From Stomoxys calcitrans (taxonomy: Eukaryota > Arthropoda > Insecta > Diptera > Muscidae), in the NCBI RefSeq assembly GCF_963082655.1, contig NC_081556.1:71223227-71287226 (forward strand): DNA of 64,000 nt, in the 5' to 3' direction. Positions 11,262 to 22,510 of the stretch are shown one piece after another. A program made the translations under genes and the position numbers. Position 1 is the stretch's first letter. Each line of letters opens with the position of its first letter. The notes beneath the pieces are model-generated. The model made no database searches, was not told the origin of the DNA, and saw only the letters and a list, made by a program, of their open reading frames with translations.

Positions 11262-11850
11262 GTATATACCCACCACCATAGAGTGGTGGTATACTAATCT
11301 AGTCATTCCGTTGTAACAGCTCGAAATATTCGTCTAAGACCCCATAAAGTATATATATTCTTGAACGTCTCGACTTTCTGTCCGTCCGTCTGTCGAAATC
11401 ACGATAGAGGTCGAACACGTAAAGCTAGCCGCTTGAAATTTTGCACAGATACTTAATATCGATGTAGGTCGTTGGAGATTGCAAATGGGCCATATCGGTT
11501 AAGATTGAGATATAGCTCCCATATAAACCGATCTCCGGATTTGACTTCTTGAGCTCTTACAAGCCACAATTTTTGTCCGATTTGGCTGAAATTTCGCATG
11601 CGGTGTTTTGTTAATACTTCCAACAAACGTGTCAAATAAGGTCCAAATCAGTCTATAACCTGATATAGCTCCCAGTCTATCGATCATCCTTGTTCGGTTC
11701 CTAGAAGTTTTAATTTTTGCTGGTTTGGCGGGATGTAGAATAAAATTATGCCCTAAAACTAAATTTATTTCGCATAAATTTTTAGCAGAATCCATGGTGG
11801 TATGTTCGCAAGATTCGGCCCGGCCGAACTAAAACGCTTTTACTTGTTTA
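11262..11850 (+). mobile_element. DINE-1-like subfamily A, short copy
   Basis: Both ends are present: TATATACCCACCACCATAGA at 11262 and the stem-loop ATTCGGCCCGGCCGAACT (11813-11830) followed by a CTTTTACTTGTTTA tail. The core and GTCY tract are shortened, and only about two array units remain, so the copy is roughly 590 bp against about 1450 bp for long copies. Confidence 0.85.
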
Positions 11851-11989
11851 CTTATATATTTCAAATGCCTCAATTGTTGTTTGGAAGTTAAAACATTTTG
11901 CAGGGATTCATTCAGACAGTGTTTGCTGATATCAGCAGACTTATTTCTCTGGGTGTACTGTGTCGATCATTATTTGACTTTTTCTCTCC

Positions 11990-12600
11990 TTTTTACACTC
12001 TCCACCATAGGAAGGGGGTATACTTATTTCGTCTTTCCGTTTGTAACACGTCGAAATATTCGTCTGAGACCCCATAATGTCCGTCCCTCTGTCTGTCTGC
12101 CGAAAGCACGCGAAGGAGTAATGCTAGGCGCTTGAAATTTTGGACAATTGGACAGTGTAGGTCGGCTGGGATTGTAAATGGGCCATATCGGTCATTGTTT
12201 TGATATAGCAGCCATATAAACCTATCTTGGATTTTGACTTTTTGAGCCACTAGAGGGTGCAATTCTTTTCCGATTTGGCGGCAATTTTGCATGAAGTGTT
12301 TTGTTATGACTTCCAACAACTGTGCTGAGTATGGTTCAAATCGGTTTATAACCCGATTTAGCTGCCATACAAATCGATCTTGAATCATGACTTCTTGAGC
12401 CACTAGAGGGCGCAATGCTCATCCTATTTGCCTGAAATTTATATGCAAAATTTCAGTCATTTCAGTGTTCTGTTGTGACTTGCAATAAGTGTGCTAAGTA
12501 TGGTTTACATCAGTACATAACCTGATAAAGCTGTCATATAAATCGATCTGGGATCTTGACTTCTCGGCCCGGCCGAATTTAGCACGCACTTACTTCTTTA
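11990..12600 (+). mobile_element. DINE-1-like subfamily A
   Basis: It starts at TTTTTACACTCTCCACCATAG, has 'cgtctgagaccccataatgt' and a GTCY tract but lacks the TATA/'cttgatcgtc' core between them, then about two to three array units. The stem-loop end (12563-12580, TTCTCGGCCCGGCCGAATTT) is followed by CTTACTTCTTT. The GGTGGAGGGTATA block before the stem is deleted. Confidence 0.82.
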
Positions 12601-12754
12601 ATCTACAGCTGAAGCAACAGATAGATTGCTGAAAATGGAACAGCAGTAATTATTTGTTGAAGGAGCAAATATTTTCTGCTGTTTTCAGATGGTTTAAAGT
12701 TTAAACTAGCCTAAAATTTAAAAAATTACTTCAAAAATGTGTGTGTTGAATTTA

Positions 12755-13440
12755 TTTTTATCCTCCACCATAGGATGGGGGTTTACTAATTTCGTCATTC
12801 TGTTTGTGAAACATTGAAATATTTATCTGAGACCCAACAAAGTATATATATTCTTGATCGTCTTGACATTCTGTGTAGATTTAGACATGTCCGTCCGAAG
12901 AAGTAAAGCTAATCACTTGAAATTTTGCAAAAATGCTTCCTACTAGTGTAGGTCGGTTGGGATTGTAAATGGGCCATATCGGTCCATGTTCTGATATATC
13001 TTCCATATAAACCGATCTTCCGATTATACTTGTTAAGCCTCTAGAGAGCGCAATTTTTATCCGATTTGGCTGAAATTTTCCACAATAACTTTCCCTATGA
13101 CTTCCAATCGATGTATTGAGTATGTTTTTTAAATCGGTTCAAAACTTCATATAGCTCGTATATATATATTATATTTTATATAATATATTTCATGGGCCTC
13201 TAGAGGGCGCAATTCTTGTCCGAATTTTCCACAACGACATCAATTATGTTCTTTAACATCCCAGCAATGTATGGCCCGAATCAGTCTATATCCCGATATA
13301 ACTCCAATAGCATCGAAATTCGTATCTATTGTCCTTTCTTTGCACATAGAGAGATACCGGGCAAAGAACTTGACAATTGCGATCCATGGTGGAGGATATA
13401 TAATATTCGACGCGGATGAACATAGCACACTCTTCTTTTT
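12755..13440 (+). mobile_element. DINE-1-like subfamily A, divergent
   Basis: It starts TTTTTATCCTCCACCATAGG and has the TATA core, 'gatttagacatgtccgtcc' and array units with 'gatatagctcgtatatat'. It ends CGATCCATGGTGGAGGATAT at 13380 and a badly decayed stem-loop. The (GTCY)n tract is reduced to two units. Confidence 0.8.
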
Positions 13441-14079
13441 TATTATTAGAGGTAGATAACGTGCATTTTGTTTTAATTTCATACAATTTGATCACTTTAC
13501 AACGATTTGAAAAAAAAAAAACAGCAGACGACATATTTATGCTTTATTAAAATCAGCAGACATTGTTACCTGTTATCAGCAAACTTATTTCTATGGGTAC
13601 TACAAATTGTTCGAATTTAAATCAAATAAAATTTTGGAATCGGCATCAAAAGCGGCGGCCCCATCAGGCCATATTGACCGAAATATGGACTTTCAATTAT
13701 TGATCTAAGCACTCCGAAATGTTCCGCGCAATTAGCGAGGACATTTTAAGAAAGTGGCACTTGCGGGACTTTGCTATCAAACTGAACTGTAGGCCGGTCA
13801 TACGGACGAATATGATCCACGATGATGTTGAAAATGTTTACCTAACCAATAATTAAAACGATTTATCTGAAAAACTGTAATTTTTTTTTTTCTTCAAAGC
13901 TTATTTAAATAATTTCCCCTTTGTGCGTAACACTCGATGTGTCATTCAGCTCGACTTAAAACACGCGAAAACATGAACTAATTCACACGATCCAGGTGTA
14001 AAAGCCAAAAACAAACTGAAAACAAATTTGACGACTTTTGACCTCATCAAACTTTTTATGGCGTTAACTTTTTATCTTC
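13441..14079. other. unassigned sequence
   Basis: A stretch near 13640-13850 has moderate GC and reads WHLRDFAIKLNCRPVIR on the plus strand near 13755, which may be an old transposase scrap, but no catalytic motif is visible. The rest shows nothing recognisable. Confidence 0.3.
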
Positions 14080-14543
14080 ATCTTCGGCCGGGTCAAAGCT
14101 TATACAGCCCACCCATGGATCGCTATTGCCAAGTGTTTTTATGGATTTTTTCAATTTAGGGACTCACGGAGTAAAATCCTGGTTAAGGACTGATTTAGAC
14201 CAAACTCGGTACAAATTTCATTGGAGTGATTAAAAAACATTACATGAAAAATTTCCGCCAAATCGGTTAAAAATTGCGGCCTCAAGAAGTCAGACCGAAA
14301 GGTCGATTATGTGGCAGTTACATCAAAATATGGACCGTTACAATCCTCATTGACCTACACTAATAAGAAGTGTTTTCGGAAGTTAGCGTGGTTTCGACAT
14401 ACAAACGGACATGGCTCAATCAATTGACTTGGAATGTCAAGACGATTAATAAAATATACGTATTTAGGGGTCTAAGATCAATAGTTATTATATTAGTTAT
14501 TGGAAGTTAGAATATCCCTCATCCCATGGCGAAGGATATAAAT
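14080..14543 (-). mobile_element. DINE-1-like subfamily A, decayed short copy
   Basis: It opens (plus strand) with TCTTCGGCCGGGTCAAAGCT, then ATACAGCCCACCCATGGATC, one to two units with 'cctcaagaagtcagaccga', then 'ggacatggctcaatcaa' and 'catcccatggcgaaggatat'. Both arms of the stem and the GTCY tract are degraded. Confidence 0.72.
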
Positions 14544-14631
14544 ATAGTACCCTTCAAATCTTTGATCTCATAATTGTATTAAATTGAAAAATTTATTGAA
14601 GAAGTTGGAAATAAGTAAAAATAGAGAAAAA

Positions 14632-14640
14632 TCTTACCCG
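14632..14640 (-). other. putative 5' splice site
   Basis: Minus-strand GCGG|GTAAGAT matches the donor consensus at six of the intron positions (GTAAGA). It falls right after the signal-peptide-like codons, where secreted-protein genes of flies often have their first coding intron. Not tested against RNA. Confidence 0.45.
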
Positions 14641-15652
14641 CAGTAGTGCGAACTCCGATAGCAAACGCAATGAACAAAGTCAGGAAGAGCGACATTGTTG
14701 GATTGGTTTTGCTGGTGCCGTTGCCAGCAATGATGTATTGTTGCTCAACCAATTGACAGTTGTTCGCATGCGCATTGGCCAAAATGCTGATGTTGTTGTC
14801 CATGTCGATGTAGTCGTGTCCATCATTGACGCACTGGTGCATCGTTCGAAGCAATGAGTTTGCTGGCATTTCTGGCCGATTCATGTCTCTGGGATGATGA
14901 AAAGTAGTTGTGAAACATCGGCCCGTTGCCATCATTGGTGCTAAGGAGGGACACATCTGCTTCGGAGTTGTTGAAGTTTGCTGTTGTTGCTGGTGATGTC
15001 TGCGGTACTTTAATGGTGGCGATGATGTGATTGTTGACACTTTGTCATAATTGCCGTGTTGATAGTGCCATTCGTCGCCAATACCACGGCAGGGTCTGGC
15101 ATTGAGGTGGTTACAGCCATCCTCGATGTTGGTGTCTTCATTAGCATCTTTATGGGCATTATTTTGACGTCTTATACCATCGCAAACATCATCGTCTGTG
15201 TAATTTTCTCTTGACTGTGAAGACAATGCGCGTTTTGAAATGGCAGCATTCTTCCGCAAAAGAGGTCCCGCCGACAAGCTTCTGTAGTCTGCTGGCTCTA
15301 TAATTGGTAATGTTGTGGTTGTTGGTGTCGATCGCTTGATTATAATAAATATTCTTGGGAATTTGCTAAGTTTTCTTGTACACAGGGACATTTTCCTTAC
15401 AATTCTATGATTTGATACTTTTTCCACAAACAGCGAATGTGGAGAGGGTGTTTGCTGACGCCGACACCTACCATTACAACGCTTTTCAAGGATGGTGCAT
15501 CTTCGTTTGTATTTGTAGTTGGATTTTAAAAATGTGATTATATTCATTTTGTGCTGATACTTTTTGGTATGATTCCTCTTTACGTCTCGATTTATTGCCA
15601 CGACGCGTATGTGTTTCATATTGGCAATATCTTTACTTTTCCCGTTATTCAA
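14638..15652 (-). CDS. candidate host 5' exon: long open frame ending in a signal-peptide-like segment and a splice donor
   Basis: This is the longest open frame in the window and the only one not explained by a repeat. Translated from 15652 it is rich in T, N, H, Q and basic residues (RRHHQQQQQTSTTPKQ near codons 215-230) with no known domain. The last 20 codons before 14638 read MSLFLTLFIAFAIGVRTTAG, a hydrophobic segment like a cleavable signal peptide or an internal signal anchor, with a good fly initiation context (CAACAATG, ATG at 14695-14693). Immediately after, GCGG|GTAAGA gives a strong donor site at 14637, and the frame soon stops in the putative intron. Two readings are possible: translation starts at the inner ATG and the upstream open frame is 5' UTR, or the whole frame is a long N-terminal region. 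The next exon is not in sight; it would lie below 14638, beyond the DINE cluster or outside the window. I do not recognise the gene. Confidence 0.45.
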
Positions 15653-16879
15653 GAGTGTGATCTCTTAGGAGATACTCGCTATCGTAGTGTCAAATCTGAA
15701 AAGAATAATTTTGAAACATATCAAAGTTTCCGCATATACTTGTTATAATGGGTATTTTGAAAAGATCGCATAAGAAGTTGAATTTTTTTATTAAGGTTGC
15801 AACAAAGTAGTTTACTGATAAACAATTGCGGTACAAGCCTATAATTTGTCCGAAAACCCTTGCTTTGGACATCGGAATCTAGCTACGACTAGAAAGTCAC
15901 AAAATACCAGATCCTGGAAAAGCCCCGGACAATCAGATCCACGGATTCCATTTTATTGCATCTATTAACTTTGTAGGAAAAACTCGATCGTCAATTAAAT
16001 TATTGCAATGTTTATTGTCTAATGAGTTAATGAGCAAAGAGAAACTCGTAGACGGTATTGCAAACTTTTTAATACAACGCCAGGGAGAGTCATACGAAGC
16101 GCGGATTCTCGCTTGATTCTCGACACTATATCATAGATCTATAAAAGCTATTAATAACAACTCGTTTTGGAAAAGTTAAAATTGGCAAAGATGTGTCTGA
16201 CAATACAGGGAGATAAAACCAAATTATTTAAGTCCCAGGTTACAACTATGCTCAAACCAACGCCGGAGAATAAACTTAAACAAACTCTGATAGACGTATC
16301 CATTCAAATATTAAATTTAACAATAATAACTCTAAATTAGGCACAGATATCAGTTGTAGGTTTTAAATAAGAAGTTCACATAGCCCAGTGGCAGAGAATC
16401 GAAAAAAGCCAGCCATTTGAAAATGGATGAAGATAACTTTTTGAAAATCGAGATCCTATCGAGATCATTTGCAAAATGTCAAGACTCTTGGTAATCCAGG
16501 AGCACCTTGGCAGAGTCTACTTTTGTGAAAAATATTGCGCAGTATTTCTTTTGTGTTTTTCGGACACTCTTATCTGCAAAACTCAAAAATAATTATTAAA
16601 ATATTTCCAATCGTTTCTTTCTTGAAAATTTTTCAATTTGAATTTTCGTTTTCTGAAAATTGCAAATTGGCTTGCATGTGATTCCGAAAAGATATCAGCT
16701 CCAACCATTTAAAATTGCAAACAGTTATTTCTATCCGTTCTCAAAAGACAGATCGTTGTATGGACCAAAAGCGCCGACGTTGACATTAGGTTTTAGTGGC
16801 AATATATACAATCAGACTCATTTGGAAGACAAGGCTAACGCAACAGTGGTGAAAATTCTGAAGCCTGGCTAAAGTAGAG
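15653..16879. other. no recognisable feature (possible promoter side of the minus-strand exon)
   Basis: AT-rich, low ORF content. If the exon at 14638-15652 is real, its transcription start should lie in the first few hundred bases here. I see a TATAA at 15745-15749 on the plus strand, but no convincing initiator or DPE. An open frame at 16660-16872 is unassigned and abuts the LINE at 16880. Confidence 0.35.
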
Positions 16880-16888
16880 TTACTTCTA

Positions 16889-17359
16889 ATGACAGGTGGA
16901 GTTGAAGTGGTTTTTAGAGGATTGGTTCGAGCACTAAGTATTCCTAGATTTAAACTACTCAAGGGAACAATGAATGGGGACACAAATGCCGTAAAGAGTA
17001 ATCTAAAAGTTTTTCTTCTTCCGTCGCTAAGCGCTGAAGATTCAGTAGTAGCCGGCCTTGAAATTAAAAAGTCTCAGTACTGGCTGGCTTCCCTACATAT
17101 GGCACTCAATTTAGAGATGCCGCCTTCAAACCTTAAGTCGCTGGTTGAAGCCGCTCCAGTAGGGAAGAAAAGCCTCATTATAGGAAGTGATGCTAATGCA
17201 TATTACCAGATATGGGGAAGTTCGGATATCAACGAAAGGGGTGAGCTGCTTATCGAATATATTATAAGTTGCAATATCGCGAATTGTAATAAAAAGAATA
17301 AACCGACCTTTATTACCAGGAAGACGCAGGAAGTGCTAAAAGTTAGCTTTGTGTCGTAG
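16889..17359 (+). pseudogene. LINE endonuclease domain
   Basis: The frame is open for 156 codons. Residues 97-111 read IIGSDANAYYQIWGS, followed by SDINERGELLIEYI and KPTFITRKTQEVLKVSFVS. These are the D-N (GSDANA), RG, and PTF motifs of EEP endonucleases from RNase H-bearing LINEs; the S-D-H motif should follow but the frame ends in a stop right after VSFVS. The start of the domain (INLH...EPW) is replaced by weak similarity around 16880. The open frame suggests a moderately young copy, but it lacks the N-terminal active-site residues and cannot act. Confidence 0.82.
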
Positions 17360-17988
17360 GATACAAGCGGAAGGATATGGGACTGGGAAGTATTGGATGA
17401 CCCTGGTCCCTCGGCTTAACAGAAGAAAGTCTAATTGGGAAAAATTTTACGGAAACTACATAGACATAATGTTCGAGCGGATCGCGTGTATCAGCATGTC
17501 CTAGTGTCAGACCAAAGGGCAAGCAGCGAGCGCCATGGTGGACCCACGAACTGGTTGGTATAAGGAAGGGCTGCAGAAAACTCTTCAACAGGGCGGAAAC
17601 TAAAAGTGCACCCCACAACAGGGACGTCTTTAAGATTTAGCTAAGAAAATACAAGGGCGAGCTGAGAAAAGCTCTGAACAAGTCCTGGTTGGAATTCTGC
17701 AGCTCCGTGGAGGATAAACCTGAGGCCTCCAGGCTAAGGAATATCCTATCCCCGAAACCTGTTACGGTTGGATATATTCAGAAGTCGGAGAATGCATGGA
17801 CAACACACTTACCGTGCAACTCTCCAACGAACAACGCGGCTCTAGAAGAAGTTGTCACTGGTATGCATTTGTCGGAAGTTATTAGGAAAATTGTGTCTGA
17901 GTCAAAAACTCTTTTGGCGGCCCTGACGATATATCGCTGGTTGAATTACACGCTGTGTCCGAAAGACTGACACAAGTCATCAAAGGAT

Positions 17989-18838
17989 GACTTGTTTGTG
18001 CATCACACCCACACTGAGGACTATGCCATTTGGTGCACTAAATTTAATGCTACACCTTATGTCCCTAGACATTGTGGGTAGACAAATTGCAGCGACCACT
18101 GCTGTGAGGCTAAGGGAACTTTCTTTCTGTCCTGTGGCGGCTACGGGCACTGTGCATTGTGGATTACACTTTACTTCAGCTGCTTTTTGATAAAAAGTAC
18201 TTCCTGAATGAACCCAATGGAACAATATCGCTGGTAATATAAGTAGACGAACAGACGAACTAGAACTGATCATATCGAGAAAATTATCCGACGATTTGCA
18301 TAAATATATTCTCAGACAGCCAGTCAGTCATCAAATCCCTGGTTAATATTCAATCTGTTTTGGGTGCCGGGCGACAAAAATATCCCAGAAATTGTAGAGC
18401 AGAGGGCTTGCGAGACTTGGAACCACGCTACTCATTCCTGGGAAACTGGAATCTGTGGGTAAGCATCTTGCGACATGTAAATGTAGTCTTTAGGATCAGG
18501 CCCTAAGGGCAACGAATGACAGATGGTCACAAAGGGGTGGTTGTGAACAATCTAAATTTATTTGGCCTCATCTCAACTTGAAGATGTCTACCGCTCTGCT
18601 GTCGCTGGCTAGAAAGGATGTCTCAGTCATGACAGGAAAACATGCTAAAAGACGGACTTCGAGGAAGAAGAGAGTATAGAAAATCTCCTGTTTGTGTGTC
18701 CCGTACTGGCAGTCAGAAGAAGTTCAACTTTAGGTTCTCATCTCATTGAAAATTGATTTAGCGGATGTGAACATTCGCAAGTTGTTTGTTTTAAAGCGAT
18801 CTTAATGGTTCAACGGTAGGAACTAGAAGGCATTAGGG
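17989..18838 (+). pseudogene. LINE post-RT connection, RNase H and C-terminal remnant
   Basis: The frame from 17987 reads LRTMPFGALNLMLHLMSLD and IVGRQIAATTAVRLRELS, which is nearly the same text as the minus strand at 35.73-35.83 kb (LRTTPSDALNLMLHLMPLD, IVGTQIAATTAV). RNase H follows with IFSDSQSVIKSLVNI at about 18308; the H and last D region is frameshifted. Then come LARLGTTLLIPGKLESVGKH, NDRWSQRGGCEQSKFIWPHL and the terminal CP-L-VRRSSTLGSHL block. Multiple stops and indels. It ends near 18838 against an unrelated minus-strand LINE fragment. Confidence 0.82.
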
Positions 18839-18875
18839 GTTACCCAAGTTTATTGACGGCAGTCCTCTGGTCTTC

Positions 18876-19200
18876 ATTGCCAAATCGTCTGCTCTTCATT
18901 CCCCCTTCCTCCGCTAGGACCTGACACCGTAACAATGCGGATTGCGCCATCCTCAGACAAGGCGTTAATCTCCTTCTTACTCTGCAAAACTGTTCGTAAC
19001 CTTACCCTTTTGATTGTTATTGCCCTGATGGCCGGTTTACTGTTTGTAAAGATGTTCACACTAGACGTTTTCGCGTGAACACCACACCATCTCACACATT
19101 CCGTGATTGCCCGGATCTCTGCCTGCAGAACCGTAATATGGTCAAGCAGTCGAAAACAGACCTCAGTCCCCGTGTTCTCAATGGCCCGTGTTCTCAATTC
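18876..19200 (-). pseudogene. LINE RNase H fragment (same group as the 1.0-4.6 kb element)
   Basis: The minus-strand frame reads LQAEIRAITECVRWCG (the catalytic E region), NIFTNSKPAIRAI (DS motif altered to NS) and VLQSKKEINALSEDGAIRIV (written here to 20 residues), then GPSGGRGNEE. The element at 4.0 kb reads VLEYKKEINAFPENGTIRIV at the same place, so this is a relative of that LINE. The first RNase H aspartate block and the end of the domain are missing. The fragment abuts the plus-strand LINE ending at 18838. Confidence 0.75.
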
Positions 19201-19310
19201 CCTTTCACAGGAATTTATTGCGAAAAGATTTTCAATTCAAAATATGTCCAACATATGTTTTCTTTACCAACCACTTGCCGTGATACAAAAAAATCGTATT
19301 TTTATCTTAA

Positions 19311-20296
19311 AAACAAGTAAAAGCGTGCTAAGTTCGGCCGGGCCGAATCTTATGTACCCTCCACCATGGATCACATTTGTCGAATTCTTTTCCTGGCATC
19401 TCTTCTTAGGCAAAAAAGGATATAAGAAAAGATTTGCTTTGCTATTAGAGCAATATGAAGATATGGTCCGGTTTGGACCACAATTAAATTATATATTGGA
19501 GACCTGTGTAAAATGTCAGCCAATTCGAATAAGAATTGTGCCCTTTGGGGGCTCAAGAAGTTAAATAGAGAGATCGATTTATATGGGAGCTGTATCGGGC
19601 TATACACCGATTCAGACCATAATAACCACGTATGTTGATGGTCATGAGAGAATCCGTCGTACAAAATTTCGGGCAAATCGGATAATAATTGCGACCTCTA
19701 CAGACTCAAGAAGTCAAGATCCCAGATCGGTTTATATGGCAGTTATATCAGGTTATGAACCGATTTGAACCTTATTTGACACAGTAGTTGAAAGTAAGAA
19801 TAAAATACGTCATGCAAAATTTCAGCCAAATCGGATAGGAATGGCGCCCTCTAGAAGCTCAAGAAGTTAAGTCCCCATATCTGTTTATATGACAGCTATT
19901 TCAGGTTATAAACCGATTTCAACCATACTTGGCACAGTTGTTGGATATCATAACAAAACACGTCGTGCAAAATTTCATTCCAATCGGATAAGAATTGCGC
20001 ACTCTAGAGGCTCAAGAAGTCAAGACTCAAGATCGGTTTATATGGCAGCTATATCAGGTTATGGAGCGATATGGCACATTTACAATACCAAATTTAAAGC
20101 GGCTAGCTTTACTCCTTCGGAAGTTAGCGTGCTTTCGACAGACAGACGGACGGACGGACATGGCTAGATCGACATTAAATGTTACGACGATCAAGAATAT
20201 ATATACTTTATGGGGTCTCAGACGAATATTTCGAGTAGTTATAAATAGAATGACGAAATTAGTATACCGCCCATCCTATGGTGGAGGGTATAATAA
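19311..20296 (-). mobile_element. DINE-1-like subfamily A, both ends present
   Basis: On the plus strand: AAACAAGTAAAAGCGTGCTA, stem-loop (19330-19351), TATGTACCCTCCACCATGG, four array units, (GRAC)n at 20137-20159, core, and CCTATGGTGGAGGGTATAAT. The array is one to two units shorter than at 7785. One array unit is fused to the 5' region with loss of 'gacctacactaataag' (20086-20092). Confidence 0.88.
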
Positions 20297-20465
20297 TTAA
20301 AGCAATTAAAACCTTGTTTGGAAGTCATTTGGATAAGTCAATTCTATTAATCGGAATGGAAATGGAATTTTTCAAAAAGAAAGGTTTGAGAGTCATTTGT
20401 AATGTCAAATAAGATTCACTCAGATTCGAAGGGAAGGGTTGTGTCCAATTCAAGTGAGCCAATTG

Positions 20466-21016
20466 AGGGAGCAATTCTCATCCGATTTGGCTGAAATTTT
20501 GCATGAGGTGTTTTGTTATGACTTCCAATAACTGTGCTAAGTATGGCGTAAATCGATATAGAACCTGATATAGCTGCCATAAAAACCGATCTGGGATCTT
20601 GACTTCTTGAACCTCTAGATGGCGCAATTCGAATCCGATTTGGCTGAAATTTTGTACAAGGGCTTCTCCCATGACCTTCAATATACGTGTCTAGTATGGT
20701 CTGAATCGATCAATAGCTTGATACAGCTCTTATATAAACCTATCTCCCGATTTTGCTTCTTGAGCCCCTACAAGGCGCAATTCTTATCCGAATGAACCGA
20801 AATATTACACAATGACTTCTGCAATGTCAATCTGCATTCATTTATGGTCCGAATCGGACTATAACTTGATATAGCTCCAATAGGATAACAGTTCTTATTC
20901 AATATTCTATGTTTGTCTAAAAAGAGATACCGCGCATAGAACTCGACAAATGCGATCAATGGTGGAGGGTATATAAGATTCGCCCCGGTCGAACTTAGCA
21001 CGCTCTTACTTGTTTA
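20466..21016 (+). mobile_element. DINE-1-like subfamily A, 5' truncated
   Basis: It starts inside an array unit and runs through three units to the 3' block (GGTGGAGGGTATATAAGATT at 20960-20979) and a stem-loop with two changes, ending CTCTTACTTGTTTA. Together with the minus-strand copy 170 bp upstream it forms an inverted pair. Confidence 0.85.
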
Positions 21017-22137
21017 TTTTGTCAGAAGGTATACCTGAAAGGTTGCTCTTAATATTCAAGTCTAACTTGTATTACTCTAATATTGAACTCGTACAATTGC
21101 TCAAATCTATTACTGAGTTCGGAAAACTCAAAGATTCAATAAATCCCAAATTTAATGTTTTAAGACCATTTTTTGCATGATTCCAATTGTTATTACTACA
21201 AGATTGGAATATTCTCTTTAAAGTTGTCATAACATATTTTAACAATTGTCATTGTCTGGCATTGTTTTAATGCTTGATTTTACAACAAACTGTTGCATTC
21301 GCCCAAAAGCCCTCGAATGAAGTGCACTCCAACAAGTGGCAGACAATGTACTTCATGCTATATTTGTTGCTGTCGGCGGTGGATGTCCTTCTCGCAGATG
21401 ATGCTGCAATTGAGATGTCGGCTTCTTGAATTTCAGCAATCTACAACATCGAGCGTAGAGCAAACAAAATCAAACAGTCAATTAACTAAGAGCTAGACAG
21501 CAAAGATTAACATTCTTTGTATTGTTAAATTTATGTTATATTTTATAAAACTGCGATATTAATATATAAGAGATCGAGGATTTTTTGATTGATCGCCTTT
21601 GATTATGCTATAGCATATTGATATTGAATCAAGCAATAAAGATAGTTCAAGAACGAAATAATGCTAAAAGCTATCAAATACATTTAGGCATCAATTATGA
21701 GTGATTCAACAAACCAATGACATCAATTATCCGAGGTCGGATAACGAAAGGAAAATATTTTTATTTTAATTCATTAACTGTGATTGCAAAAAAAAAACGT
21801 CAAGGCAAAATGCCATTAACGCACTTAAAGCCTGGTTCTTAATTCATTGACACCGAAATTGTCTATTAATTGATTGCAAAATCGACGAACTGTGCCGTCA
21901 CCTTCTAGAATTTCTGATACTCGGTAATGTCTTCGCTCCTTGTTCTTTCCATTCGAATTTTTGGTCATCCCCTTCTGCATTTACCATCAGATCTATTTGC
22001 AAAGGACTTCTGAGCTGACAACATGACCTAATCAACGCAATCATTTTGTTTTAGCTCGTTTGACTATGCCTACGTTGTCGTAAAGCTCCTGGAACAGCGG
22101 TAATACTTCTCTCTTAACACTGAGTGCTGTCCGATAC
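21017..22137. other. mostly unique-looking sequence, a weak small ORF
   Basis: One plus-strand frame reads MYFMLYLLLSAVDVLLADD then AAIEMSAS and a stop (about 21346-21429), a hydrophobic segment with a short tail. It is preceded in frame by about 25 codons, but I see no clear acceptor site, so I do not call a gene. The rest is AT-rich with no shared repeat until the SINE fragment at 22138. Confidence 0.3.
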
Positions 22138-22290
22138 ATGTTTAAAATCAATGATAAGGGACCTCCTTGCCACAGAGCGACACCACATAGTAGAGAAATT
22201 TACTCGGCTATTTACCTAAGAATAACGTGTCACATGTGTCGCCAGCAACAGAAGGGGATAACCACCGCTGACAATTTTTTATGACGTTAT
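22138..22290 (-). mobile_element. tRNA-derived SINE, diverged body fragment
   Basis: The plus strand shows 'tttaaaatcaatgataaggg', 'acctccttgcc', 'gagcgacaccac' and 'ggggataaccaccgctgac', the body words of the SINEs at 26796 and 38608 in the same order. A 40-bp block at 22198-22239 within it is copied again at 22748-22788. Confidence 0.6.
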
Positions 22291-22344
22291 CGACAGACAT
22301 ACTAAACTTTTAGCTACTTATGATTTTTTATAACGCACTTATTG

Positions 22345-22410
22345 AGCGGGTTGAGGAGGATGGTATATAAGATTCGGTCCGCCAGAATTTTGCATGCTTT
22401 TTGGATTGGA
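22345..22410 (+). mobile_element. DINE-1-like 3' end fragment
   Basis: It reads GAGGAGGATGGTATATAAGA, TTCGGTCCGCCAGAATTTTG and CATGCTTTT, a decayed 3' block and stem-loop. Nothing of the array remains. Confidence 0.55.
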
Positions 22411-22419
22411 TTCTGTTGA

Positions 22420-22510
22420 CAATAACCACCGCTGAAAATGTTTCTGATTCCCATGCCGGAAATCAGAAACAGGTGTTCGGCATCATAAGCGGACATGCTA
22501 ACCTCTGCGC
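22420..22510 (-). mobile_element. SINE head with tRNA-like A box, decayed
   Basis: The minus strand reads GTGGCGCAGAGGTTAGCATG (A-box region) and, at the other end, the 'ttttcagcggtggtta' body word. The B box found in the intact copies (GGTTCGAATCC) is not present; the segment between reads as unrelated sequence. A copy of part of it is carried by the local duplication (22789-22860). Confidence 0.55.

Larger units (their letters stand above)
16880..18838 (+). mobile_element. non-LTR retrotransposon with RT core deleted
   Basis: Endonuclease (16889-17359), the post-endonuclease linker (17520-17950, containing NKSWLEFCSS and PEASRLRNILSPKPVTVGYI), then directly the post-RT connection (18000-18190) and RNase H plus C-terminal region (18290-18830) follow each other. 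The whole RT core, which should be several hundred codons, is missing between about 17950 and 18000. The same family lies in reverse at 34742-36000. Confidence 0.8.

Noticed and set aside
15740..15750. TATA box for the 14.6-15.65 kb exon
   Set aside because: The TATAA is read on the wrong strand relative to the exon and AT-rich DNA gives many such words.
21346..21429. short peptide MYFMLYLLLSAVDVLLADD plus tail
   Set aside because: The hydrophobic run is suggestive, but there is no splice site, no related copy and no sign of coding bias.
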